Shown here piece by piece: positions 24,272-34,701 of a DNA stretch of 64,000 bases (its first letter is position 1; every line of letters starts with the position of its first letter). The stretch is from Luzula sylvatica (lineage: Eukaryota > Streptophyta > Magnoliopsida > Poales > Juncaceae). The notes under the pieces are model-generated. The model worked only from the letters and a program-made list of their open reading frames with translations. It had not been told where the DNA came from and ran no database searches. A program made the position numbers and the translations under genes. Location of the stretch: positions 14,072,215 through 14,136,214 of the forward strand of contig OX326961.1 in NCBI GenBank assembly GCA_946800325.1. The letters run 5' to 3'.

Positions 24272-27200
24272 ATGTTATTTAATCACTTATCTTGTATCAC
24301 ATGGAATGTTAGAGGCTTAGGTTACTCCTCTAAATGGCCATTAATTAAGGATGTTGTTAGGGACTCGGGTTGTCACTTGGTTTGTCTTCAAGAAACCAAA
24401 TTGACTAATCCAAACATCTTTATTATTAAACGTTTTCTTCCTTCAAATTTCTCAAATTTTTCCTCTCTCTCTTCAACGGGGACCAAAGGTGGATTAATAT
24501 CATCTTGGACGAATCAATTCAAGTTATGCAATTCTTTTTCTACTCAATGGACGCTTAACACAACTCTTGAGGGTCCGAACAAATTTCAATTCCTCCTTTC
24601 TAATGTTTATGGTCCTACGGACCATAACCTCAAGGAGCTATTTATGCAAGAGCTCCTCAATCTTAATCCAAACGATCTACCATGGATAATCGTTGGCGAC
24701 TTCAACCTCATACGCGCGATTAGTGAAACAACGTCCGTCTCCCCCAACATCAATCTTATCATCCACTTTAATAACACAATAAACTCTCTTAACCTAATCG
24801 AAACTCCATTACAAGGCCGTTCTTTCACTTGGTCAAATAAACGTGCTTCTCCAACATTATCCAAACTAGATAGAGCATTTCTATCCCATAAGTTTCTTGA
24901 CTTCAACATCACATCTACTCTTCGCGATCTCCCGATGGTTACCTCGGACCATACTCCTCTCGTACTTAAAATATTTTCGCAAGAGAAATCAAAGAAAAGA
25001 CCTTTCACATTTGAAAGATATTGGACCAAATACAAGGAACCAAAATCTTTGATAAGTAAGATTTGGGTTAATAATCCTTCTCCAATATCTATCAAATTCA
25101 CCAGCACCAAAATAGCCCTATCTTCTTGGGCGCACGAAACATTCAAAAATAATGACTCCATCCTAAAAATGGCAAAATTAATCCTTCAATCCTTGGACCT
25201 AGCGGAAGAATCTAGAGTCTTATCTCGGGAGGAAAATAATCTAAGGATCTCACTACGCTCCTCCATTCACGACATTTCCAACAATAATGAAATCAAATGG
25301 CAACAAAGATCGTCCAACAAATGGCTCAAATTGGGTGATAATAACACGGCATATTTTCACAAAATAGCCACCCAGAAAAAACAAGTCAACAATATATCCC
25401 AAATGGAAATCAACGGGATGATGCTTTCTAATATCAATCACATATTGTCCCAGGCGACCAACTTCTACAAAGAATCTCTTGGCACTCCATCTCACTCCCT
25501 ATCAACTATCGACTTCTCGAAACTCTACCCATCCCGAACCATAGTGCCTTCTCAATATGAAAATTTCATCAAGGACTTCTCCGAGGAGGAGGTACATCAA
25601 GCACTGTTTGCAGTAGCAAAAGGCAAGACGGTGGGCCCTGACGGTTTTCCGATAGAATTTTTCCAAGAGTATTGGGACCTTCTAAAAGTAGATATATTGT
25701 CCCTTTATAGAGGATTTCACAACAATTCTATCAACCTCAAACCATTCAACTTTGCCGAAATTACCTTAATACCCAAAAAAGCGGACGCCATAAATATTCG
25801 TGAATTTCGCCCAATCAGCATTATTACGGGGATCTCCAAAATCCTTTCTAAACTCCTAGCCAATAGGCTTCAACCGGTCATTCCTTCCCTCATTAATATA
25901 AAGCAAAGTGCTTTCATAAAGCAACGGTCAATCTCTGAGATGTTTATCTCAACGAGAGAAACTCTATCATTTCTACATCGTAAATCTATACCATCGGTAC
26001 TCATCAAGATTGATTTTGAAAAAGCTTTTGACACGATCTCTTGGAGATATCTAAACAATCTTCTTATAGCTCGTGGCTTCCCAATACAATGGGTAGAATG
26101 GATGGAAAACCTTCAAACATCCTCCACATCAAAACTCAAAATAAATGGATCCCGAGGTATGTCTTTCCCTCATAAACGGGGCCTAAGACAAGGGGACCCT
26201 CTCTCCCCCCTACTATTCAACATAGTCGTTGACTCTCTCCAAATGGTCATTTCAAACATATCTCCACTACTCTCATCTCCTATAAAGCTAGCTCCAAAAG
26301 CTATGCAATACGCGGATGACACAGTTCTTTTTGTGGAGGCTTCGGCAAATAACCTGAAAATCATAAGCAAGGCGCTTGATTTCTTCACACAACTATCAGG
26401 ACTTAAAATAAACTGGAGCAAGACATCTTTCTTTCCAATTTCAATTCCCGATCATCTTCACCAAACGGTTAGCAACATTCTGGGTTGTGCTAAAACATCT
26501 CTACCAATAACCTACCTTGGAATCCCTTTAACGATCAGAAAACCGAAAAAAATAACTTTCTTACCCTTGATCAATAAAGTCCAAAAGCGCCTCTCCTCTT
26601 GGCAAGGTAAGTACCTATCCTTAGGCGGAAGGCTAACCCTAGCGAAGGCGGTCTTGAACGCCATCCCGGTGCATTTCATGCAAGTCCTCAAACTTCCAAA
26701 ATGGGTCACCCATCAAATCGATAAAACAACAAGAGCTTTTCTTTGGAAAGGTAACGAAAAATGTCTAGGGGGACATTGTTTGGTGAACTGGAAAACGGTG
26801 ACGCTACCAAAATGTAATGGGGGCCTGGCATTATCAAACCTCCAGACCCATAACGATGCGTTGCTTCTAAAATGGTTACAACAAATATACGGCCAAACAA
26901 CGTCCTTATGGTCCTCGACTATTCACGAACTATATGGTGTTGAAAATTGGCAATCTTTCAAAAATATTTCCCCACGAGCATGCTCCTTCTTCATCCGTGA
27001 CCTTCTAAAACTTATCCCAATCTTCAATATTTTAAGCCCTGAGGACACCCACCCCCCTCCTATCTTCACAACCAACCAAGCTTACAAGCTTCTCATAAAT
27101 CCAGGAGTTTTGGTTGACTGGGACCAACTTATCTGGCAGATAAAAGCGCCGGCAAAGGTTAAGGTGTTCACATGGTTAGCTATTAGAGACAAGATTCTCA

Positions 27201-27577
27201 CCGCCGAAAACCTCATTAAAAGGGGCTGGCCACACGACCCTATATGCACTCTATGTTCGAATTTCTCCGAAACAAACTCACACCTTTTTATCCAATGTGC
27301 CTATTCGACGGAGGTATGGCACCATCTTTCTGATATAATTACTCTACCCCCAAACCCTCCGAATACAATCCTTCAGCTTCTACGTGAATCCCATAACAAC
27401 ATCGCTTTGGGCCCTCAGGCCACAAGACAACATCGCTCGATTTGGGCCTCCACAATTTGGAACATTTGGAAGGAGAGGAATCGGCGAATCTTCAACAAGC
27501 AAAGCCAGCCGTCGCGACAGATTGCTTCCATGGCAAGACGAGACGGGCTTTTCTGGTACACACCACAAGCCCCTTAG
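24272..27577 (+). CDS. LINE ORF2: APE endonuclease and reverse transcriptase (1101 aa)
   Basis: Nicks target DNA and reverse-transcribes LINE RNA from the nick. Endonuclease domain, residues about 5-230: WNVRG (N12), QETK (E41), VGDFN (D143, N145) and SDH (D226, H227), the expected catalytic set. Reverse transcriptase about 430-760: GPDGFPIEFF, FRPIS, IDFEKAFD (D581), RGLRQGDPLSP and YADD (680-683). C-terminal zf-RVT part: KAPAKVKVFTWL, then CTLC and an H...C pair near residue 992. Length and domain order are typical of plant L1 elements, and no stop or frameshift interrupts the frame. It follows ORF1 by 56 bases. Confidence 0.93.
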   Translation: MLFNHLSCITWNVRGLGYSSKWPLIKDVVRDSGCHLVCLQETKLTNPNIFIIKRFLPSNFSNFSSLSSTGTKGGLISSWTNQFKLCNSFSTQWTLNTTLEGPNKFQFLLSNVYGPTDHNLKELFMQELLNLNPNDLPWIIVGDFNLIRAISETTSVSPNINLIIHFNNTINSLNLIETPLQGRSFTWSNKRASPTLSKLDRAFLSHKFLDFNITSTLRDLPMVTSDHTPLVLKIFSQEKSKKRPFTFERYWTKYKEPKSLISKIWVNNPSPISIKFTSTKIALSSWAHETFKNNDSILKMAKLILQSLDLAEESRVLSREENNLRISLRSSIHDISNNNEIKWQQRSSNKWLKLGDNNTAYFHKIATQKKQVNNISQMEINGMMLSNINHILSQATNFYKESLGTPSHSLSTIDFSKLYPSRTIVPSQYENFIKDFSEEEVHQALFAVAKGKTVGPDGFPIEFFQEYWDLLKVDILSLYRGFHNNSINLKPFNFAEITLIPKKADAINIREFRPISIITGISKILSKLLANRLQPVIPSLINIKQSAFIKQRSISEMFISTRETLSFLHRKSIPSVLIKIDFEKAFDTISWRYLNNLLIARGFPIQWVEWMENLQTSSTSKLKINGSRGMSFPHKRGLRQGDPLSPLLFNIVVDSLQMVISNISPLLSSPIKLAPKAMQYADDTVLFVEASANNLKIISKALDFFTQLSGLKINWSKTSFFPISIPDHLHQTVSNILGCAKTSLPITYLGIPLTIRKPKKITFLPLINKVQKRLSSWQGKYLSLGGRLTLAKAVLNAIPVHFMQVLKLPKWVTHQIDKTTRAFLWKGNEKCLGGHCLVNWKTVTLPKCNGGLALSNLQTHNDALLLKWLQQIYGQTTSLWSSTIHELYGVENWQSFKNISPRACSFFIRDLLKLIPIFNILSPEDTHPPPIFTTNQAYKLLINPGVLVDWDQLIWQIKAPAKVKVFTWLAIRDKILTAENLIKRGWPHDPICTLCSNFSETNSHLFIQCAYSTEVWHHLSDIITLPPNPPNTILQLLRESHNNIALGPQATRQHRSIWASTIWNIWKERNRRIFNKQSQPSRQIASMARRDGLFWYTPQAP

Positions 27578-27687
27578 ATATCATGTCTCAAGAAGACTAG
27601 GTGACTCGAGCTGGGTCCCCTAGCGATAATGTAGATTAGTGCACTGAAAACCATTGTAATTACGCATTTTTAATGAAAAATTCGAGC

Positions 27688-27724
27688 AACCGGCAAATGC
27701 TGGTTCCTCCTTCAAAAAAAAAAA
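27688..27724 (+). terminator. LINE 3' end: hairpin, CTTC and poly-A
   Basis: A stem of AACCGGC and GCTGGTT with loop AAAT (27688-27705) is followed by 'cctccttc' and poly-A. The same arrangement ends the LINE at 34540 (complement), the LINE scrap at 43393-43663 and the SINE at 21480. Probably the recognition end for reverse transcription rather than only a processing signal. Confidence 0.6.
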
Positions 27725-27737
27725 TTTACATGATTTT
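27723..27737. repeat. 15-bp TSD, right (aatttacatgatttt)
   Basis: Right copy of the LINE target-site duplication. Confidence 0.95.
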
Positions 27738-28926
27738 ATTTTACCTAAATCTTGGAGGATGAGCTTACACGGGTGAAGAAATATTTTTGTGAAAATAGCA
27801 CCATTTTCAGATTTGCGTGTTTGAACCCTCCATGATCCTAAATCTGGAACGGAATCATGATCGTTGTCTTGTCTCTACAACCAATGCAGGAAAGTCGCCT
27901 AGTTGTGCGCACATAAAAAAATAATTCCAATTATATGATACATTTTTGCATAGATGTCCATATAAAATATAGTATTTTCATACATGCAAGAAAAGTAAAT
28001 ACTGAAAAATGAATAATAATCATCCGTACCAGTACGTACCTACAACGCAACCAAGTGCTAAATCTCGATTTGGCAGAAATGAAGAACAGTCTAAACAAAG
28101 AAGCTACAGTGAAGCAACCAATCTTGATCCGAGCAGCTGTACCTTCATTTTTCCAAGAAGATGCTAAATCCGGATCGACCAACTTGACATGAATATTCCC
28201 TGACCATTTAGAACACACACCCGTTAGAGCGATGTCACGAAACGGTTCTTTGCTTTATGGTACCTGGAAATTATTAGAAGCGTTAAAAGGATATAAAATT
28301 GAAATGGTCAAATGTTGATTATTTACTGAATTTGAATTGAAATTGTGGCGAAGCCGATAAAGAGCAGTATGTTGAAAATTCAGAAACTATAATAAAAAAT
28401 AATTACAATCCAGTACAGCAAAGAGCGTGAAGTAATTGCAAAGAAGATGACAATCAAATTGCAACCGAAACCCTATAAATCGATGAGCATACATGAAGTA
28501 AAAACCTAAACCAAGAGCTAAAAACTATCCAAATAGAGATGAAAATTAACAAATCCTAATCAGAAAAAGACCCTAAATCATACAATGTATTCACCAAATC
28601 AAAAGTACCAAAGATTTTACAGGAATCGAAGCAAAATTAACAGCAAAAACAATCAGGAAAATGGAAAAATCATACTAAACAAAGTCGTAAGAAACCTGCC
28701 CAGCGACTGCTCTACCTCGTGTCGATAGCGGCTTTTCATCCTTCCTCTTCCGCGGCTGCCGCCTGTGAGTTTTGCTCTTTTCTCCCTCGCGGCTAAGTTT
28801 TGCTTTTGTTGTGCAGCCTGGGGAAATAAGGAAAATAAGAAGAAAACCAAATACAGGGGAATAAAGAAAATGAGAAGAGAACCACGTGTCAGTTTCTCAT
28901 CGTATGTTTAAAATTAGAGCTATAGA
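27738..28926 (-). other. 5' half of the Helitron, no intact gene
   Basis: Read on the minus strand it runs from the TC end through a leader-like GC-richer piece (28690-28830) to coding-like scraps. The frame at 27931-28218 begins CSKWSGNIHVKLVDPDLASS and then goes into what looks like intron. I do not recognise the protein. Captured gene parts are the likely source. Confidence 0.4.
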
Positions 28927-28934
28927 TAGATATC
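28927..28934. repeat. 8-bp TSD, left (tagatatc)
   Basis: An identical 8-mer lies at 29528-29535. It spans the Helitron/host border at 28930/28931, so the hAT-like element inserted after the Helitron. Confidence 0.95.
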
Positions 28935-29527
28935 TAGGGATGTCAATGGTGTGGTTATTGCCCGAACCGACCCGAACCGTATCCGAAAAAATATCCGGAT
29001 TCGAAAAAAATATCCGAATCCGAGTGGATCCGGATATGGATCTGGTTGCTAATTTTAAGATCCGGAACCGGATTCGATATTCGGTTTTGGTGCGGGAACC
29101 GGATCCATGTTCCGGATCCGGGTATTTTTAGGATCCGGATACTCGAAACTAGATTCGAGTATCCGAAACCGGATCCGGATACTCATATTACATATTATTT
29201 TATGTATTATATTTGATATTAGTTGAAAAATCATATACAAATTAATGATTTGTAAGTGATTTAACTCACAATCGTAAAATTATGTTTAAATATAATCATA
29301 TTTATCGTTCATGTCACAAATTATATATATTTATAGCTAAAAAGTAAGTTACGTTATGATAACATAATATCCGTTTTAATATCCGAAACATAACCGTATC
29401 CGTATCCGACAATATCCGAACCGTATCCGTATCCGTTTATTATCCGAACCGTATCCGGATCCGACAATATGGATATGGATCTGGTATGACCACTATCCGA
29501 ACCGGATCCGAACCGTTGACACCCCTA
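28935..29527. mobile_element. Non-autonomous hAT-like element (593 bp) built of 'atccg' repeats
   Basis: Terminal inverted repeats are 'tagggatgtcaa' and 'ttgacaccccta', one mismatch apart, with an exact 8-bp TSD, the size made by hAT transposases. The outer parts are dense in 'atccgaaccg' and 'ggatccggat' units on both sides; the middle is AT-rich. There is no transposase. A 3' part of a sibling lies at about 51861-52197. Confidence 0.88.
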
Positions 29528-31700
29528 TAGATATCTCATGATAATTTCGGTCCAATCACTGTGAATTGTGATTGAGTTGATTTATTTTCAAATTTTGTTA
29601 ATCTAAATGGTACGTGGTTTTTTCTGTAATAGCCCAATATTATAATGGGCCCCAACTTGTGGGTATTTTTAACTTTCTTTTAGGGCTTGAACGAAAAAAC
29701 ATGATGTACAAATATTTTAGTAGTAATGAAAAGTGGAAGGCGGGGCGTAAAATCCCCTCCACTGATTAATGATTAATGACACAAGTAATTAACAAAAGTA
29801 AATTTTATTAATAATTAATTAGTACTGATTAAGAATTGTTAATACATATACATCTTAATTATATATTAATTAATTATTATTGAGATGTATTTTTGTTAAT
29901 TACTTGAATTATGAATCATTAATCGGTAATACAGAGAATGTTGGGAGAAAATGAAGGGACACGGTATCATTAATCATGAGTGTGGGTTGGGTCTGTATTC
30001 ATGATTAATCGGTATATGAGTGTGGGTTGGGTCAGTACTTAAATATATAAACGTAAAAGATTTATTTCATATTATTTTGTACATCATGAGTGTGGTTGGG
30101 TCTGTACTCTGTATCACATCTAATAACTTACTTTTCAAATTATTACACACAAAAATAATCATGCTCATAAAATAATTTTACAATTACAATATGTTTAATA
30201 AGAACCAAGAACTTTTTATTATCATATTTTATGAAAAAAAATTAGTACGATATCATTAATCATTTAATTTATACGATTACATTAAAAAAAAATAATACTA
30301 ATCAAACCAAAAAAATTATAAATTTGAAACAGCCTCACCAAATGATGTTGCCCATATCTAACCCACAGCAAAAATGATATACAATTTCAAATCATATGAA
30401 TTCAAAAAACCCATAAATGATGTTAGATTGTATTGATATACAATTTCAAATCATATGAATTTAAAAAATATATTTCTCAAGAATATTCAATAATAATTTA
30501 AGCTTTCTTAGGTCTGTTCAATTTGAACATTCGTGACAGTTCATAGCAGGCCATATTTCAAAAAAGAAGGTCAATTGATTATGAAAACGTACGTGTCAAA
30601 AAATATATTATCATTATTGTTTTTCACGTAGTAAGTACATGCTTGTTGCAAATAATGTGGTATAAGTTATAACCAACATGTTACACAAATATAAACATTA
30701 TTATTACAAATGTACGCACCAAAGTTACGACAATGACAAAGCTTCAATTTCAATTAAAATAGTATTAATATATTTACGATGCCGTAAATCATTTATACGT
30801 CAAAATTTATGGAATTATACAAAAAAATATTACACAACGAAATTAAAATTTGATAACAAATTTGTCGTAACTTATTTGTACACAAACATTATTCATTAAT
30901 CATTTTTTTAATGAGAAAAGAATACCAATAGAATATAGATGATAGTTATTAGTTAAGAGGTTCTCTTCTCTTTCTTCATGGAAAAGGCCAAATAGAGAAA
31001 AGAGAGAAAAAATTGGAGGCGGAGCAAACCCACCTAATCGATATTTTTCATTAAATTGCTATTCATTAATTGTTAATTATATTAATACATATATTACTCG
31101 GCAATGATGTTTTTCTCTCTTGTTCGAAAATTGCTATTCATTAACTGGTAAGAAGAAACGGAAAGCTTGAGAGAGTTGGTATTGCATACTTAATGCTAAA
31201 AGTCGGCTTTTCATTTCCATGTTTTTTTTTCTGGTTTTCTAAATATCGTAAGTTGGTTTCTAGTTTTTACGGTTCTGGTTTCTCAGTTCCAGATTTGTAA
31301 TTTGGTATTTCTTTTACCGGATTTTGAGTGTGGGTTTATTATGTTTGAGACATAATATAATTAAAACTAATCTAGGGTAATTTGGGTTTATCCCTTATTA
31401 CCCTAATAATTGTTGTATTTTTCTAATGAAATTAATAAAATCTAATAGACGAGGGACTTCTCGAGCCCTCTCTATTTTTCTCAATATTAATATATATTAA
31501 TTTACGAGTCAATTTAATTAAACGGTCAATTATCATTAATCAAATCAATTAATAATACTAATTAACCCACTTAACCATCACTTTCCACCTCATCACGACT
31601 ACTTTTGTGTGTTTAGAGGATGCATATAACCCCTATTAGAAAAATAATATAAATGTATTAATACTAAAAAACTATGTAAAATGTTATTAAAAGTATATAT
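29528..31700. repeat. Dispersed repeat block, right host flank of Helitron, inverted copy of 9945-11700
   Basis: The first 580 bases match 725-1316. From 29930 to 31700 it is the reverse of 9945-11700. No gene. It contains fold-back copy e and, around 31010-31180, the arm of another interrupted fold-back. Confidence 0.75.
29760..29968. repeat. Fold-back AT-rich inverted repeat, copy e
   Basis: Arms 'attaatgacacaagtaatta' and 'ttaattacttgaattatgaa' face each other around 29860. Same family as 955-1195. Confidence 0.6.
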
Positions 31701-33679
31701 ATATATATATAAAACTGAATATTATATGCAAAGAAATATGGATTTTCCATCGATTCTAAGATGAATGTGACCACCAAGGCCAACAACTAAGGGATCAATC
31801 CCTGCCCTATGATGATACTACTGACCACCAAATGTAGTACATTTGTTCAAACTGGATCAGCAATAATTTCTAAGATCTAAAAAATTGAGTTTTCAGATCA
31901 GCTCCAAATTAATTCTTGATTGATGTCAATTTGATTACATAAGGAAAACATAGTAATAGAACAAGCATGGATATGCCATATTAAGCAGAAGTAAATAATA
32001 AATCAATTCGTGATAAGTTTGCAAAAGGGTTACGGCATGACATTCCCTAAGGTAAATGTCTATTTTTCATTCAAAATAATAAATCAATTCATTTCCAAGT
32101 CTCAAATTTTCACCATCAAAGTACTCAAAATAAGATCCAATATTCGGCCTAGATCCATGAGCACGTATCTACATGTTCAACTTTAGTGCTGGTATGAGGC
32201 AGTGAGTATGGAGCAGAAGTACATGTAATTGTAGAACAAGGTTAATTATAACATTTAATTGTAATTAGAGCTTGGGATAGGGACCTACATTGTATTAGGA
32301 AAAAAGAATGGGATCCTATTTTGTGTAATAAAATTGTATGCTAATTATTCTTTTATTTTTTTTATAAATATTATGTATATATAATCTCAATTGTTTACAA
32401 GTTGTATGAATGTGCATATAGTATTGAATCGAGTTGAAAAGTGCAATAAAGGGAAAAAAGCTAAGTTATCTTCTAGTTCGATCTTGATTCTTCAGCTTAA
32501 CCCTACATTATAAAATAATTTAGATGAAATGTAATACAGAACAAGATTTAAAAAATATATATATATATATATAATAATTTCATCGAAATACTCGTAATCA
32601 AATTGTGGTTATGCTCTTTTAAGTTTTGGTTCTTTCCTCGAAATACTCGTACTTCATTACTTTCTGAAAAAAGAAAAGATCTGCAAATTGGATATTTTTG
32701 CAAATTGGCCCCTCGAAGTTTCTATAATCACATGCTCTATCTTTTGATGCCTGTAATAAAACAGTGAGAAAAAAGTATGTAATAGTAATGAATTTTGATC
32801 TAGTACCAAAAACATCAATATAAGTACAGTAATAGTAATGAATTTTATATGTTATTATATTTAGTTATTTTGTTCTTCTATTATCGTACGATCATATTTG
32901 CAATGCCATATTTTCGACGGGCTCACAATCAAACCGTGATAATACATCATATCCCATCACTTCACAATTTCACCATAATACAAACCAATTTCAGAAGTGA
33001 TTGGCTCTAAATTGTAAAAACGAAAGAGAACTATAGTCAAACAAATTACTTCATAGGGTAATTTCATCGAACATGACATGTTCGCTAAAACCAATCCATC
33101 TCAAGCTTCAACCCAGCAATGAGAAACCACAAAATGGTTGGAATATCACCAAAAAGCAAAGAAAAACAATGTATTGACTTCAGAATTTGTAACAAATAAA
33201 GAAATATGTACCTCGATTCTTTTGCAGATGAATGCAATGAGCCAACTTGGATGGTATCTTGATTCTATTAGAGAGTGACGAATGAGTTAGTACGGTTCAT
33301 TCCAGTTCGATCACTAAAAGAAGGGACAATGAGGTCGCTCTATAGGAGAGGTAAGGCAGAGAGCTGATTCAAGAGAGAGAGTAGATCTCGTTAGCCATGT
33401 GAGATCGGATTAAGAAAGTAAGGCAGAGAGCTGACTTCGTAGTTCGCCATTAGAGGGTTAAGAAAGCAAAGGCAAAAAGGCAGCATCGCAAAAAATTGCG
33501 GATAGTGGAGGATCTGAGTCATACGAAAAAGAGGGGAACAAGATACCTGTGTATTTGTGTATTGAAAACGAGCGAGAAAGAAAGGAAACGGAGAAACAAA
33601 AATGAAACGGAGCTCTTGGGCATGTGAACTTAATTCTCTGGCACAGATCTTAATGCATATCAGACGGTCAAAAAATTGA
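31701..33679. other. AT-rich stretch without recognisable gene
   Basis: No ORF of note and no element ends found. The part 33180-33640 read on the minus strand resembles a leader with a possible splice site, but no protein could be assembled. Short (TA)n runs occur at 31694-31712 and 32553-32572. Confidence 0.5.
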
Positions 33680-33825
33680 GAGCACCAACCCTTTTAGTGC
33701 TCATGAAAGCACCATAGCTCATCTATCTATCTCTCTCTCTCTATATCTATCTATCTATATATATATATATATATATATAGCTACGGTGCTTTCAAAAGCA
33801 TCAAATAGTTTGGTGCTCATGCTTT
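33680..33825. repeat. Small fold-back with (TCTA)n and (TA)n centre
   Basis: The left arm 'gagcaccaacc' and 'gaaagcaccatagct' pairs with the right arm 'agctacggtgctttc' and 'tttggtgctc'. The centre is a TCTA/TA microsatellite (33722-33779). MITE-like; the TSD was not determined. Confidence 0.6.
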
Positions 33826-34539
33826 TTTATGCGTTGGATGTATATTGGGATCAGTGCAGCTTATTAAATTAGGTGATTGAATTTTGTTGTTGACGGAATG
33901 ACGTTTGTTTCTAATTTTCTCCGTTTCACCTCTATACTTCATTTAAATACTCTCCCGTTTCTCTCTCTCATTAGTCATTTCTTCCCCAAGTGAAACTGGT
34001 TTCGCTTCCTCTTTCCTGTTCCAAAACGACAATTCAAAAGAGTGCCCTTGTGGCCAAATACTCTCCTATATCTAAGTTTCTTCTATGCATTTTATTCTAT
34101 CTTCTTTTTCCTCTTTGTATAATTTGCTTTCAATATCCCATCTTCAGTCCTCTGTTTTGTCATTTATCTGTTGCAAAGTTTGTTCTTGTCCTCTTGGAAT
34201 TGAACTACGAGACAACAAAATATTGTATTTGCTCAATTATTTGTTGCGTTTTCAACCCAATCCAACACAATATACATACATATTCAAACAATTCAATAAA
34301 CAATATACTCAGTTCGATTCATAATAAGTTGAATTGCATTTCAATTTCCTTTTCCAAAATTCAACCAGATATACAATCCAATTCTATTGACAATTTAGTG
34401 AGTTCAATTGTCTAAGGGAAAAAAGCAAGAAAGACATGCTCAACATGAGTACTACAACACTCAAATCCAAATTACTAAAATAAAATTGAATTGTATATAT
34501 TGCTCAATCAGATTTGATTAATAAGTTATTTTTAATGAA
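33826..34539. other. AT-rich stretch, no supported gene
   Basis: A 141-codon frame (33990-34415) is open but has no motif, is Ser/Ile/Asn-rich, and overlaps a second frame of similar quality. The text at 34425-34490 resembles 38920-38985 on the far side of LINE 2 ('atgctcaacat', 'aactcaaatccaa'). Confidence 0.5.
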
Positions 34540-34701
34540 TTTTTTTTTTTTGAAGGAGGTTCGACAATGTGTCGAGGCCTCGAATATATTCAATAGAAAA
34601 TGTGTTACAACAATACATTGGAAGGTGGATAGAGATACAAATTATCTAACTCTACCTTCCTAGAATATCGTATTAATCTAGGCTACTTGTAACCTAAAGG
34701 A

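Larger units (their letters stand above)
21480..27722 (+). mobile_element. L1-type LINE (6.2 kb) with antisense SINE at its left end
   Basis: The element is bounded by a 15-bp TSD. Order: poly-T and antisense SINE (21480-21624), ORF1 (from 21645), a 56-base gap, ORF2 (24272-27577), a 3' UTR of about 135 bases, then a poly-A starting at 27714. It encodes the functions for target-primed reverse transcription. The ORF2 frame is open, but ORF1 has one in-frame TAG, so activity is doubtful. It is inserted inside a Helitron and so is younger than that insertion. Confidence 0.9.
20405..28930 (-). mobile_element. Non-autonomous Helitron with a nested LINE
   Basis: On the minus strand it starts TCTATCTATAGCTCTAATTT (5' TC, complement of 28930 downward) and ends with the hairpin 'ccgcgcaattgcgcggg', then 'taccatg' and CTAG at 20405. 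Host bases are A on the left and T on the right. Joining the flanks gives 'aatacaaa' + 'tatctcat', exactly the uninterrupted sequence at 717-732. Without the LINE the element is about 2.3 kb. It has no Rep/helicase. Coding-like scraps on the minus strand occur at 20994-21263 and 27931-28218, and a GC-rich leader-like piece at 28690-28830, consistent with captured host gene parts. Confidence 0.85.

Noticed and set aside
24607..25161. 184-codon minus-strand frame inside LINE ORF2
   Set aside because: Antisense shadow of the endonuclease/reverse transcriptase frame.
33990..34415. 141-codon plus-strand frame
   Set aside because: No motif, low-complexity composition, overlapping alternative frame.
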